41,261 nucleotides of DNA from the NCBI GenBank assembly GCA_024641335.1, contig JAHEDG010000016.1, forward strand, positions 1 through 41,261, read 5' to 3'. The position numbers and the translations under genes are program-made. Source of the DNA: Candidatus Zixiibacteriota bacterium. GTDB lineage: Bacteria > Zixibacteria > MSB-5A5 > UBA10806. Below the pieces are notes generated by a model. The model was not told where the DNA came from, did no database searches, and worked only from the letters and a program-made list of their open reading frames with translations. Positions 16,821-25,582 of the stretch are shown in pieces; positions within the stretch are counted from its first letter, which is position 1; each line of letters starts with the position of its first letter.

Positions 16821-16855
16821 GGCGCCGGTTAGTTTTCTCCGGCGCCTTTGTTTTT
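16821..16855 (+). terminator. intrinsic terminator of the beta-helix lipoprotein gene
   Basis: An eight-base-pair stem GGCGCCGG / CCGGCGCC with a ten-base loop, followed by TTTGTTTTT. The right arm and T-tract overlap the last codons of the opposing nuclease gene. Confidence 0.78.
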
Positions 16856-18070
16856 GGAGTCGATTTTTTTCAACAGCCTGAGCTGCCGTTTTTTCAGCAG
16901 GGAGAGCTTTTCTCTATATTTATCGCCTGATGATAATTCTCTTTCTAATTCGAGGATATTTATAGCGGTATTGGTGAGTTCGAGGGCGGATCGAGGGTCA
17001 TTTATTCTGTGTTCGTAATATTTAGCCAGTTCAATATGCGGATAAAAGCCAAAGGCGGGCGAATTTATCATATCGTTCCAGATTTGTCTGGCGGAATCCC
17101 AATTTTTCGATTTCCTGGCGGTCAGGGCTTTAAGCATCATGGTTTCTTCCAAATGATTATCCGGCATGAACTCGGTTTTCATTCTAGACAGCATGATTTC
17201 AGCCTGGTCGAATTTTCTCGATTTGTAAAGCTCACGTCCCAAAGACAAGTACAGGAGATCATCATTGACGGCGTTATTTAGGGCCAGGGAGATTCTCCGG
17301 GAAGTCTCCTGTAGCAGCAGGTATAGGCTGACGATATCATCGCGATTATGATTAAGTATAGGAATCAGGAGTTCCGCGTTTCTGTTTTGCAGAAAATCGA
17401 AATATATGGAAGGGATCAGATACGACGGGACATCATCGGTACGTTCGAAACCGACGACCAGGGCTTCGAGGGTAGAGAGATTGAAGGATTCGAAATGGTC
17501 TTTGTATATCCGGCGGCAGGGATGCAATAGATCGAGATGGGGGATATCGCCGAAAGGCAGGGTCATCCTGTTGATCCGATATCTTGTTTTCAGCAGGGGA
17601 ATATCGAACGATTTGCCGTTATAGGTAAGAAGGGAGGAAGCACAAGCCAGATCGTCGGACACAGCCGCAAGCTGGGCCGGTTCCTCGCAGAAATCGCGAA
17701 GTAGATACTGTCGAACGATGAAGGTTTGATGGCTCCAGAAACCGACGCCTATGATGAACGGATAGGTTCCGGTTCCTCCGGCCAGGCCGGTGGTTTCGGT
17801 ATCGATAACCGCCATCCCGGCAGAATTCAATCTATCCAGATCGCCTGAAGGATCCAGAAACTCACCGGCGGAATCATCGACAAAGGGCGACAGCTCGATC
17901 TGTCCATGAAGATATCCTTGTTCGTAAACAGTTTCCACCATCCAGATCGGGCCCGCCGATGTTTCCCTGATTATTCCTACAGGGGGTTTTCGAAACAGGT
18001 CCGGCTTTGGCGAAGAGGGTTCGGATATGCGAGACTTTAGCGCCTCGTATAATCGTTTTTCGAGGTCCAC
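16829..18070 (-). CDS. DEDD-superfamily (YprB-like, RNase H fold) nuclease with C-terminal helical repeats
   Basis: A 413-residue protein with an exonuclease-like RNase H domain. The DEDD motifs are VIDTETTGLAGG near residue 88, LTYNGKSFDIPLLKTRY near 148, and NHNRDDIVSLYLL near 242, where HxxxD is the last motif. The C-terminal third is helical and TPR-like (SLGRELYKSRKFDQAEIML). It lacks a signal peptide, so it is cytosolic and probably trims DNA or RNA; the substrate is unknown. It follows the HEAT-repeat gene with only three bases between them, although that gene and its upstream partner encode exported proteins, so the functional link is unclear. Confidence 0.85.
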   Translation of the reverse strand: MDLEKRLYEALKSRISEPSSPKPDLFRKPPVGIIRETSAGPIWMVETVYEQGYLHGQIELSPFVDDSAGEFLDPSGDLDRLNSAGMAVIDTETTGLAGGTGTYPFIIGVGFWSHQTFIVRQYLLRDFCEEPAQLAAVSDDLACASSLLTYNGKSFDIPLLKTRYRINRMTLPFGDIPHLDLLHPCRRIYKDHFESFNLSTLEALVVGFERTDDVPSYLIPSIYFDFLQNRNAELLIPILNHNRDDIVSLYLLLQETSRRISLALNNAVNDDLLYLSLGRELYKSRKFDQAEIMLSRMKTEFMPDNHLEETMMLKALTARKSKNWDSARQIWNDMINSPAFGFYPHIELAKYYEHRINDPRSALELTNTAINILELERELSSGDKYREKLSLLKKRQLRLLKKIDSKNKGAGEN

Positions 18071-18073
18071 GGT

Positions 18074-18979
18074 TTATTCCGAATTGATCAGGTTCAATTT
18101 TCCGATTACCAGGGGGTGAGTTTCAGTTTTTCCAAGCTTTTGAATCGTTTCCCGGGCATTCTTCGACTGGAATTTACCTAACGCCTCAACCGCGACCGCC
18201 CTGGCGATAGGATCTTTCGTTTTAAGGATATCAGAAAGCGGTTGAATCAACTTTTCATCCTTGAGATTGCCGGAGATTTCGATCAGCAGATAAAATACCG
18301 TATTGTCATTTTTCGACTTGAGAGCCTTTAGCACAGGTTCGACTGCCGGTTCGCCAATATTCGCTAAGGCCTCGGCTGCTTTATAGCGAACTCCGTAATA
18401 AGGGTCGGAGAGCGTTTTCAGCAACACATCGATAGTCGACGAATCGGCGAACATCGATAACGCCGTGGCGGCGTCGAGGCGAACCAGGTAATCCTGATCG
18501 CCCAAGCCATTGACGGCAGTTTCAATACCTCCTGGATCGCCTATTTTCCCCAAGGCGACTATAACCCCCGCCCTGATCCGGAAATCGGGATCATTATTAT
18601 AGCGCAACAAACCATCTACCGCCGTCGAATCTTTCATTTCTCCCAACGTTCGAGCCGCGAGCCGGCGTTTGAACGGGTCGTTGTGGCCAAGAGCTTCGAC
18701 AACATGAGGCACGGCCGGAGATCCGATAAGTTTGAATATATCTACCAGGGCCAGCATGGAGCGGGCGTCCTGGGTATTCATCTTTTGCACCAGTCGAGGA
18801 ACCGCGCTCTCCCCCATCTCAACAAGGGCTTCTTTGGCCGATTTTACCTGATCCTGGAAGTTGATATTTTTTGTCGTGGCCCGGATGAAAAGCGAATCGA
18901 CGATCTGATTGACAGAGTCGATCTCGGTTTGGGCGAAAGAAAGAGATGTCAGGAGCAATAGTATGGTAATCGTTTTCAT
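18074..18979 (-). CDS. exported HEAT-repeat protein
   Basis: A 301-residue protein with a signal peptide (MKTITILLLLTSLSFAQ) and about seven HEAT/PBS-lyase-type repeats. Examples are VPHVVEALGHNDPFKRRLAA, LLRYNNDPDFRIRAGVIVAL and LLKTLSDPYYGVRYKAAEAL. Such solenoids bind proteins or peptides and have no catalytic site here. It is probably periplasmic. Its ATG overlaps the stop of the GNDxY protein (ATGA), so the two exported proteins are made together and may form a complex. Confidence 0.87.
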   Translation of the reverse strand: MKTITILLLLTSLSFAQTEIDSVNQIVDSLFIRATTKNINFQDQVKSAKEALVEMGESAVPRLVQKMNTQDARSMLALVDIFKLIGSPAVPHVVEALGHNDPFKRRLAARTLGEMKDSTAVDGLLRYNNDPDFRIRAGVIVALGKIGDPGGIETAVNGLGDQDYLVRLDAATALSMFADSSTIDVLLKTLSDPYYGVRYKAAEALANIGEPAVEPVLKALKSKNDNTVFYLLIEISGNLKDEKLIQPLSDILKTKDPIARAVAVEALGKFQSKNARETIQKLGKTETHPLVIGKLNLINSE

Positions 18980-20820
18980 TTATCTATTCCCACTCCCCAC
19001 ATCGAATATGTCCACCAACGGCCATCGCCGCCGATTCCTCCGGAGTAACCGTCCTTACCTCCGAGATCGAGGAAAATTCCGATGGATCCATACTCTCGCC
19101 GCGGATTGCCGTAGCCCTGAGTGTTTTTATCAGAACGAACGATGTAGGCGTCATTGCCGCGAATATCGGCGATGATCCCCAGCCCGTTAGCGGAGCCCGC
19201 CCCCTGGCAGAGATCGTAAGCGTTGTAGTTGTCGTCGCCATCGAGATCTATAAGCAATCCCGCTCCTCGGTCATGGCCGCAACCCTGCGAGACTCCTTTG
19301 GCGGAGTAAACGTCATTGCCGGAGACATCATAAAGGATGCCAAGCGACATGTGAGTTCCATTACCTTGCGCATATTGAAATGATAGATACTGATCGTTGC
19401 CTCCGCCGTCGGCCAGCATGCCCAGCCCGTACCAGTAGGATGCCCCCTGCCCGAAGATATCGGAGATGTAAACATCATTGCCGGATTTATCGATCAGCAA
19501 CCCGACACCCCCGGACATTTTTGGGCGAAGACCGTAGGCGAATCCCTGCGAGAGCGAAAGGTAGTGATCGTTGTAGCGGATGAAATCTTTATATTTCCCT
19601 CCGGCGAAATAATTATCATTGCCGGAGTTGTCCATCAGAACACCTATCCCCTCGACGAACCCGAATCCCTGCGAATACAGAGCGGCCTGGTAGTTGTCGT
19701 TGCCGTTATCGTCGCGAAGGATGCCGACTCCGAAACATCCGGCTCCCTGGGTGAAGGTATCGCCGTAATAGCGATCATTTCCTTTCATATCCCAGAGAAC
19801 GCTTACCCCGAACAGCCCCGCGCCGAGTGTCCATGAACCGGCATTGTATAGATCGTCACCATCATAATCGATAATCATATTGGAGCCGAAGAAATAGGGG
19901 CTGATACGGTTTTTCGGCATGTTGTAGGTGTCGTTGCCGCCGTAATCTATAATATATGTATGATGCCCGGTCCCCTCGAAGGCGACATCGTAGTCATCGT
20001 CGCCGCCGGGATCTATGACGATGAACAGGTCGCCGGAGTAGTGGTTGGCGGTGGTATCTCCTATAATTATCTGGCCGAACTCGGTTTGCCAGGATGTGTA
20101 GGAGCTCGAAAAGTGTTGTTTAACGGGCTGATTAAACAGCTGATCGAGGTCATTTGAAATTTGCCGTATACTTCTGCATTCTTTCCCCAATACTAAAAGC
20201 TTTTCCGCCCAGATATCTTCCGATTCTTCAAGGCTATCGAGCTCCGCCGCGGAAAGGAATTCGCTATTTACATCTTCTTCGAGCAATAATGTGAATCCGT
20301 CCCGGAGCGAATCGAGTTGAACCTTTGAGTATTTGGAAAAGGTATATGAGTTTCTTACCTGGAGTTTTTCTATAAATTCGGTTATTCTTCCAAGCTGATA
20401 AATAGTTTCTTGAGGTAAAGATTTTTTGATCCTATCGGATCTGAGAATTTTTCTGATCTTATCGAATTCGGGCGCATCCTGCTGCTCAAACAGATAATGC
20501 CTCGACCCTAAAATATCTGGGGCTAACTCCCCGGTCGAAGCAATATTCAGGTATTTGAGATTTGATTTCGCGTAATCAACCAACCACAGTGGTTTCAGCA
20601 TATAATAATCTACGGCAGGCAGTCTATAAGCATCCGGCTCCAAATAATCAGGGCGAAAAGTAAGATCACCGCGGGTCATCTTCAAAACATCCAACGCCTG
20701 ATCCAACCCGGCATTGAGACTATCCAACGGAGCATAAAGCGTGTCAATGGAATCCGGGATAACCTCCTGGGCGGAAGCGATCGAAAATAGGCATACCAGG
20801 GATACTATCAGAATTCTCAT
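18976..20820 (-). CDS. secreted protein with twelve GNDxY-type repeats
   Basis: A 614-residue exported protein. It has a signal peptide (MRILIVSLVCLFSIASAQ), a helical N-terminal domain of about 240 residues, and a long repeat domain. Twelve G-[ND]-D-x-Y words occur at intervals of about 25-45 residues (for example GGNDTY, KGNDRY, SGNDNY, SGNDVY, RGNDAY), usually followed by QGxG and a GLGxLxD strand before the next unit. The Asp/Asn/Gly-rich turns recall RTX calcium-binding solenoids, but the period is longer; a calcium-binding beta-solenoid is inference. The ATG at 20820 lies seven bases past a perfect TATAAT, so the mRNA may be leaderless. It heads an operon with the HEAT protein and nuclease. 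Confidence 0.82.
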   Translation of the reverse strand: MRILIVSLVCLFSIASAQEVIPDSIDTLYAPLDSLNAGLDQALDVLKMTRGDLTFRPDYLEPDAYRLPAVDYYMLKPLWLVDYAKSNLKYLNIASTGELAPDILGSRHYLFEQQDAPEFDKIRKILRSDRIKKSLPQETIYQLGRITEFIEKLQVRNSYTFSKYSKVQLDSLRDGFTLLLEEDVNSEFLSAAELDSLEESEDIWAEKLLVLGKECRSIRQISNDLDQLFNQPVKQHFSSSYTSWQTEFGQIIIGDTTANHYSGDLFIVIDPGGDDDYDVAFEGTGHHTYIIDYGGNDTYNMPKNRISPYFFGSNMIIDYDGDDLYNAGSWTLGAGLFGVSVLWDMKGNDRYYGDTFTQGAGCFGVGILRDDNGNDNYQAALYSQGFGFVEGIGVLMDNSGNDNYFAGGKYKDFIRYNDHYLSLSQGFAYGLRPKMSGGVGLLIDKSGNDVYISDIFGQGASYWYGLGMLADGGGNDQYLSFQYAQGNGTHMSLGILYDVSGNDVYSAKGVSQGCGHDRGAGLLIDLDGDDNYNAYDLCQGAGSANGLGIIADIRGNDAYIVRSDKNTQGYGNPRREYGSIGIFLDLGGKDGYSGGIGGDGRWWTYSMWGVGIDK

Positions 20821-20826
20821 GACGTT

Positions 20827-20856
20827 ATTATAGTGAACACAATGTGGCTGGGTCAA
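20827..20856 (-). promoter_or_regulatory. strong promoter for a probably leaderless transcript
   Basis: On the minus strand TTGACC and a perfect TATAAT are separated by 18 bases. Only six bases separate the -10 box from the ATG at 20820, and no ribosome-binding site is present, so transcription probably starts at the initiation codon. Confidence 0.65.
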
Positions 20857-20884
20857 CAGTTATCTGCTAATATGTGCAGATAAG

Positions 20885-21050
20885 GGGATTGCCGGTCCCG
20901 ATTCACAAATCGGGACCCACAATGCCAATCGCTTGGTCGCGTAACCGCGCCATAGCTTTTGAAAACGCGACGCGGTTCGGTAGAATACCGAATCGCGCGA
21001 TTGTCATTGTACTCCGAACCCGCTGAAAGCGGGATTCGGAAGGCAATCCC
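20885..21050. repeat. cloverleaf-shaped inverted-repeat element (BIME/MITE-like or structured RNA)
   Basis: The 166-base element is closed by GGGATTGCC / GGCAATCCC (20885-20893, 21042-21050). Inside are a ten-base-pair hairpin (20894-20903 with 20908-20917) and a 13-of-14 stem (20919-20932 with 20997-21010). That stem encloses a central arm including TTCGGTA-GAA-TACCGAA (20976-20992). A second 12-base-pair hairpin with one bulged A lies at 21013-21040. Almost every base outside the central arm is paired. Each half reads as CATTGT, hairpin, GGCAATCCC, so it looks like two inverted REP-type units. It lies between the upstream end of the GNDxY gene and the downstream end of the regulator gene. 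Confidence 0.72.
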
Positions 21051-21088
21051 AAAATAGAAAAGTATGAAATTTTATCGGCATAGTTTGA

Positions 21089-22516
21089 TTAGTATAATCC
21101 GTATTTACTGATTCTATCGCGCAGAGTATTTCTGGATATTCCCAGAAGCTCGGCGGCTTTTACCTGGTTGGAACCGGTATATCGCAGAGCGGCAGAGATT
21201 AACGCTTTCTCGAAGCCTGATTGCAGATGGTGATAAACATAGTTGCCGGAGACCGCTACCATTTTTTCGAAATTGGGATTAATAAATTCGCTGAACATGC
21301 TGGCGTAATCATCCTCAATCCGGCTGAGATCGACATTGACTGTTTCTCTCTGCTCGGAGAGAACCGGGAAATGCTCTGGCAGGAGGATATTGTTTTTGGA
21401 CATTACCACAGCCGTATGGATATTGTTTTCCAACTCGCGGACATTGCCCGGCCATGGATATTTGGTAAGCCCCTGGATGGCCTCCTTGGAGATACCATTG
21501 ATTTTTTTACCGGTTTCTTCGGAGTAGATATTCATAAAATGATCGACAAGAAGAGGTATATCGCCGCGGCGCTCCCTAAGGGGCGGAAGATAGATCGAGA
21601 CGACTTTGAGCCGGTAATAAAGATCTACCCTGAATTTCCCTTCCTTGATCATATTAACCAGCGATTTATTGGTCGCGGCTATAACTCTCACATCGACTTT
21701 AATAGTCTCGGTGCCTCCCACCCGTTCGAACTCCTGCTCCTGAAGGACCCTGAGAACTTTGGATTGGGTCAGCGGAGTCATATCAGCTATTTCATCAAGT
21801 AGAATAGTGCCTCCGCTGCAAACCTCGAATTTGCCGAGTTTCCTTGTATAGGCCCCGGTAAACGAGCCTTTTTCATGGCCGAAGAGTTCCGATTCGAGAA
21901 GAGTTTCCGGAAGAGCGGCGCAGTTAACGGAAAGGAATGGTTTATCATTTCTAAGGGAGTTTTTATAGATCGACCTGGAAACCATTTCTTTTCCAGTTCC
22001 GGATTCGCCCATAATCAAGACAGAAGCGTCTGTAGCGGCCACCTGCCCGATGACTTTGGCTATCTCCATCATTTCAGGGGACCGTCCGATAATATCGCCG
22101 GGAATAAGATCCCGTTCCTTGGAGAAAATTTCAAGCCCGCGCAAATGCGGGGATTTCTGCATGACCCTGTTGACGATTCCGACGAGTTTATCCATATCGA
22201 ACGGTTTGGTAATAAACTCGTATGCGCCCTTTTTCATAGCCTCGATGGCCGCCTCGGTGGAAACGAATCCTGTCATGATCACAACCGGAATATCGGAATT
22301 GCTCTGCCTCATGCGTGTCAGAACATCAAAGCCGGAAACATCGGGAAGATTAATATCGAGCAGAACCATGGCTATAGAAGGATCACTGATCTTATCCATG
22401 GCCTCCTCGCCGGAGGAAGCTATTTTCAGATCATAATCGAAATTTTCAAGATATTCGCCCAGGGCGGAGGTTATCCTGGAATCATCATCAACTACTAAAA
22501 CAGAACGTTTTTGCAT
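21089..22516 (-). CDS. sigma-54-dependent NtrC-family response regulator
   Basis: A 475-residue transcriptional activator. The receiver domain has the phosphorylated Asp near residue 53 in VLLDINLPD, with acidic residues at SVLVVDDD. The AAA+ domain has Walker A GESGTGKE near residue 170, the sigma-54 loop GSFTGA near 218 (an Ala-to-Ser change from the usual GAFTGA) and GTILLDEIADM. The Fis-type helix-turn-helix is at the end (VKAAELLGISRNTLRDRI). The ATG at 22516 puts the receiver at the N-terminus and has no ribosome-binding site; the preceding AAAATTGAATTT matches the small-gene start at 15256. No sensor kinase is adjacent, so the signal is unknown. Confidence 0.92.
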   Translation of the reverse strand: MQKRSVLVVDDDSRITSALGEYLENFDYDLKIASSGEEAMDKISDPSIAMVLLDINLPDVSGFDVLTRMRQSNSDIPVVIMTGFVSTEAAIEAMKKGAYEFITKPFDMDKLVGIVNRVMQKSPHLRGLEIFSKERDLIPGDIIGRSPEMMEIAKVIGQVAATDASVLIMGESGTGKEMVSRSIYKNSLRNDKPFLSVNCAALPETLLESELFGHEKGSFTGAYTRKLGKFEVCSGGTILLDEIADMTPLTQSKVLRVLQEQEFERVGGTETIKVDVRVIAATNKSLVNMIKEGKFRVDLYYRLKVVSIYLPPLRERRGDIPLLVDHFMNIYSEETGKKINGISKEAIQGLTKYPWPGNVRELENNIHTAVVMSKNNILLPEHFPVLSEQRETVNVDLSRIEDDYASMFSEFINPNFEKMVAVSGNYVYHHLQSGFEKALISAALRYTGSNQVKAAELLGISRNTLRDRISKYGLY

Positions 22517-22735
22517 AAATTCAATTTTCCCAAACCAGGCCGGAAACCCGGCCGAAGAATTTTTGCGGCTCACGACATACCGATAAATAGGGCCGCCATT
22601 ACGGCCTTATTCATATTAACTAAATCGGCAATTATGGGATGGTAATTAGAGAATTTAAAGACGAAATGACAGGTATATTCGGCAATCAGGTTTTAATTAT
22701 ATTATAGACAATATTGGCGGTTAAGAGGCGATCGG

Positions 22736-25582
22736 CTATTGCCCGTTATTGCCCAGCCACTCCCGGATCAATTCGGCAATATCGTCAGAGGATTCGGCCC
22801 GGAATTTCTTGCCGTTTATTGAGTTAAGAAATATTCGCCCGAACGAGTTTTTCTGGATTCTGCTGTCCAGGACGACGACACAGCCGCGGTCAAGAGAGCC
22901 GCGAATCAATCGACCGAAACCCTGACGGAATTTAACGACGGCATCGGGCAAAGACAACCGCGCGAAAGAACTTGCGCCATCCTCCTCGATTTTTTTTAAA
23001 TTGGCTTTGAACCAGGGGCGATCCGGGACTGTAAACGGAAGCTTGTGCAATATCAGAAGTTGCAGGAAGTCGCCGGGAAGGTCAACACCCTCCCAAAAAC
23101 TATCCGTTCCAAAAAGAACCGCCCTTTTAGATAACTTGAACCTCTTTAGTATTTTCTCGGAATTGTAAGAGCCATCCTGGGCAAAAAGGGTGATTCCAGC
23201 CGATTTGAAGGTTTCCGCGCATATCTCCGCGGCCGATTTCAGAGAATTATGCGAGGTGAAAAGCACCATGGTTTTTAGCGCCCCGGCCGTAATAATATCT
23301 TTCAGCGATTCAATCGCGGCCTGTTCGAATTCGGGGGTTTTCGGTGACGGCAGATACCCGGCTGAGACTACCGCCACGGCCGAATCGATATCGAAAGGAG
23401 AATCGAGACTCACAGTCAATGTTCTTTCATTATGCCCGAGATCCAATCCCAGCCGCGACTTGATAAATTCGAATTTGCGGTCCACCGCCAACGTGGCAGA
23501 AGTAAAAATTCCCGTTTTCAGATAATCGTAAAATTTCTCATCCAGCAGTTTGCCGACCTCGAGAGGAGCCGAAAGCAGTTTCGGCGAGTAACGTTCGGAT
23601 GAGGGCCGTTCTATCCAGTAGACGAACTCCTGATCGGAGGCATTCAAGAGATCCGAGGCCAATAGAGTAATTCCGGAGAGATCCGATCCAAACGATTCGA
23701 GCCTGATAACCGCGTCCCTTTTTTTGGCGATCGATTCGGTTTCCCTGATCTCATCTATTAGTCGAGTAAGTCTTTCATACAGATTCTTCAGCGCCAGAAT
23801 AAACTCGTCGCGCTCGGGAATCTCACAGGGATTATCCGACGGCCCGTAGGAAATCTCCCGTGAATTTTCGTTTCCACCTCTTATCAACTGAGTTTTGGAG
23901 AGCTTGCCGAAAAATAAATCCGAGGCCGCCGAGGCCGATATGACCGAATCTATCACACTCTCTATATAGGTAACGATATCATCGTCGGGATCCTTCATCA
24001 AAATGGCATGCTTCAAACTGATGAGGAAGCCGGATTGAGTCGGCCGGGAAGCGAACATGGAGGAAAGAAGACTATCGAGCGTCCTCTTATCCAGTCTGCC
24101 CCCGAGATATGAGGCCGCTACCTTTTCGAGGTTGTGGGCCTCGTCAAACACTATACGTCCCGATTCCCTGACAAGATCTCCGCCGGAGGCGAAATCGGCG
24201 AATGTGAGATGGTGATTGGTGACTACCACCTGGGCTCGCTGTGCCTCTTTTTTTATCTTAAGAAGAAAACATTTTTCGGCGAACTTGCATGTCGGCCCCA
24301 GGCAGAAATTCCCTTCGCATGATATACGGTTCCAAAGATAGAAATTACCCGACGGGGAAAAACCGTGGCATTCGGCTATATCGCCGGTTCGAGTATTCTC
24401 GATCCAGATCAGGAGAGCGCCTAGAGCTTCGCGGTCCCGCTTTCCGAATGTTGTTTCGGCTTCCGCCAGTATTTCATGGAATTTATAAAGGCAGATATAG
24501 TTCCCTCTCCCCTTCAACAATACTGTCCTGAACGAATATCCGACGGCTTTTTGAATCTGGGGGATATCTTTGTAGAAAAGCTGCGATTGGAGGTTTTTGG
24601 TCTGGGTGGAGATAATAACCTGTTCTTTATTCAGCGACGCCCACCAACTCGCCGGCAGCAGATAACCCAACGATTTCCCCACCCCGGTAGGAGCCTCAAC
24701 CAGCAATATCTCCGATCGATTGAAAGCCTCGGCCGCATTGACAGCCATCTCGGCCTGTTGAGGACGGAATTCATAACCGGGAATCGCCTTCGATAACAAA
24801 CCTCCCGGAAGAAAATGATTTTCAACGGCGGCCGTATCCAGAAAAATATAATCTCCATATCGATCGTCGGGATACTCACCGATCACGTTATCGGGATACT
24901 CGTCGAGCGGTTCGGCGTTATCTCCGTCGCCCAGGACGGCCCCTGATATGGCGAAAGCCGTCGTTTGAACCACTTCGATATCCTCGAGCGATTGGCGGTA
25001 AAGATCGATTTTATCGGCGCCAAATAATACCCGGCCGACGATTTCTCTGTTAGAAACCGGCAGCGATGACAACCGGCGAATCAGCAAAAGATAGATCTCG
25101 GCCGTAGCCAAAGAATCGCTCAAGGCTCTGTGCGCGGTTTCTCTTTTTATAGAGAAAAGCTCCACCAGAGAATTCAGGCTGTAGCGCTGCAGACGAGGAA
25201 ATAATATTCTGGCCAAAACAGCGGTATCCATTGCCCGTCCCTCCAACGCCAGAACCCTTTTTTTATCCTGGTGAACTTTCAGAAAGGAAAGGTCGAACGG
25301 AATATTATGGCCGATGATCCATGGCGACGAATCGATAAATTTTTCGAAATTCTCGAATACGGAACTTATGCCCGGAGCGGAACGAACCATCTGATCGCTG
25401 ATACCGGTAAGCCTGGTAATTTCACTCGGAATACTATCGGCCGGCTTGACCAGCTGGGAAAAGGTCTCGATTTTCCTGCCGGATTCATACCTGACTGCTC
25501 CGAGCTCGATTATCTCGCATTTAGCCGGATCAAGGCCCGTGGTCTCCAGGTCTATGGCCACAAAACTATCAAAGCGAGTCAT
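22736..25582 (-). CDS. dinG: DinG-like ATP-dependent helicase with N-terminal DEDDh exonuclease
   Basis: A 948-residue superfamily 2 helicase fused to a proofreading-type exonuclease. The exonuclease domain (about 1-170) has AIDLETTGLDP, GHNIPFDLSFLK and AHRALSDS. The helicase part has Walker A EAPTGVGKSLGYL near residue 300, an Fe-S cluster Cys set between about 364 and 437 (including CEGNFCLGPTCKFAEKC), DEAH near 479 and the motif VI region GFGRLIRGSLDRGC near 890. This layout is that of the DinG proteins of Firmicutes, in which helicase activity can be lost, so activity is inferred. Its ATG follows the squalene synthase stop directly (TAAATG). Confidence 0.9.
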   Translation of the reverse strand: MTRFDSFVAIDLETTGLDPAKCEIIELGAVRYESGRKIETFSQLVKPADSIPSEITRLTGISDQMVRSAPGISSVFENFEKFIDSSPWIIGHNIPFDLSFLKVHQDKKRVLALEGRAMDTAVLARILFPRLQRYSLNSLVELFSIKRETAHRALSDSLATAEIYLLLIRRLSSLPVSNREIVGRVLFGADKIDLYRQSLEDIEVVQTTAFAISGAVLGDGDNAEPLDEYPDNVIGEYPDDRYGDYIFLDTAAVENHFLPGGLLSKAIPGYEFRPQQAEMAVNAAEAFNRSEILLVEAPTGVGKSLGYLLPASWWASLNKEQVIISTQTKNLQSQLFYKDIPQIQKAVGYSFRTVLLKGRGNYICLYKFHEILAEAETTFGKRDREALGALLIWIENTRTGDIAECHGFSPSGNFYLWNRISCEGNFCLGPTCKFAEKCFLLKIKKEAQRAQVVVTNHHLTFADFASGGDLVRESGRIVFDEAHNLEKVAASYLGGRLDKRTLDSLLSSMFASRPTQSGFLISLKHAILMKDPDDDIVTYIESVIDSVISASAASDLFFGKLSKTQLIRGGNENSREISYGPSDNPCEIPERDEFILALKNLYERLTRLIDEIRETESIAKKRDAVIRLESFGSDLSGITLLASDLLNASDQEFVYWIERPSSERYSPKLLSAPLEVGKLLDEKFYDYLKTGIFTSATLAVDRKFEFIKSRLGLDLGHNERTLTVSLDSPFDIDSAVAVVSAGYLPSPKTPEFEQAAIESLKDIITAGALKTMVLFTSHNSLKSAAEICAETFKSAGITLFAQDGSYNSEKILKRFKLSKRAVLFGTDSFWEGVDLPGDFLQLLILHKLPFTVPDRPWFKANLKKIEEDGASSFARLSLPDAVVKFRQGFGRLIRGSLDRGCVVVLDSRIQKNSFGRIFLNSINGKKFRAESSDDIAELIREWLGNNGQ

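Noticed and set aside
20857-21088. Possible CRISPR or tRNA in the repeat-rich gap
   Set aside because: No direct repeats with spacers and no tRNA consensus arms; the structure is inverted-repeat based.
22538-22556. GGCCGG-AAAC-CCGGCC hairpin just upstream of the regulator start
   Set aside because: Perfect but short, GC-rich and unaccompanied by promoter or T-tract; no function can be supported.
22590-22606. GGCCG/CGGCC hairpin between the DinG and regulator genes
   Set aside because: Only a five- to six-base stem with a poor T-tract; not enough to call a terminator or regulator.
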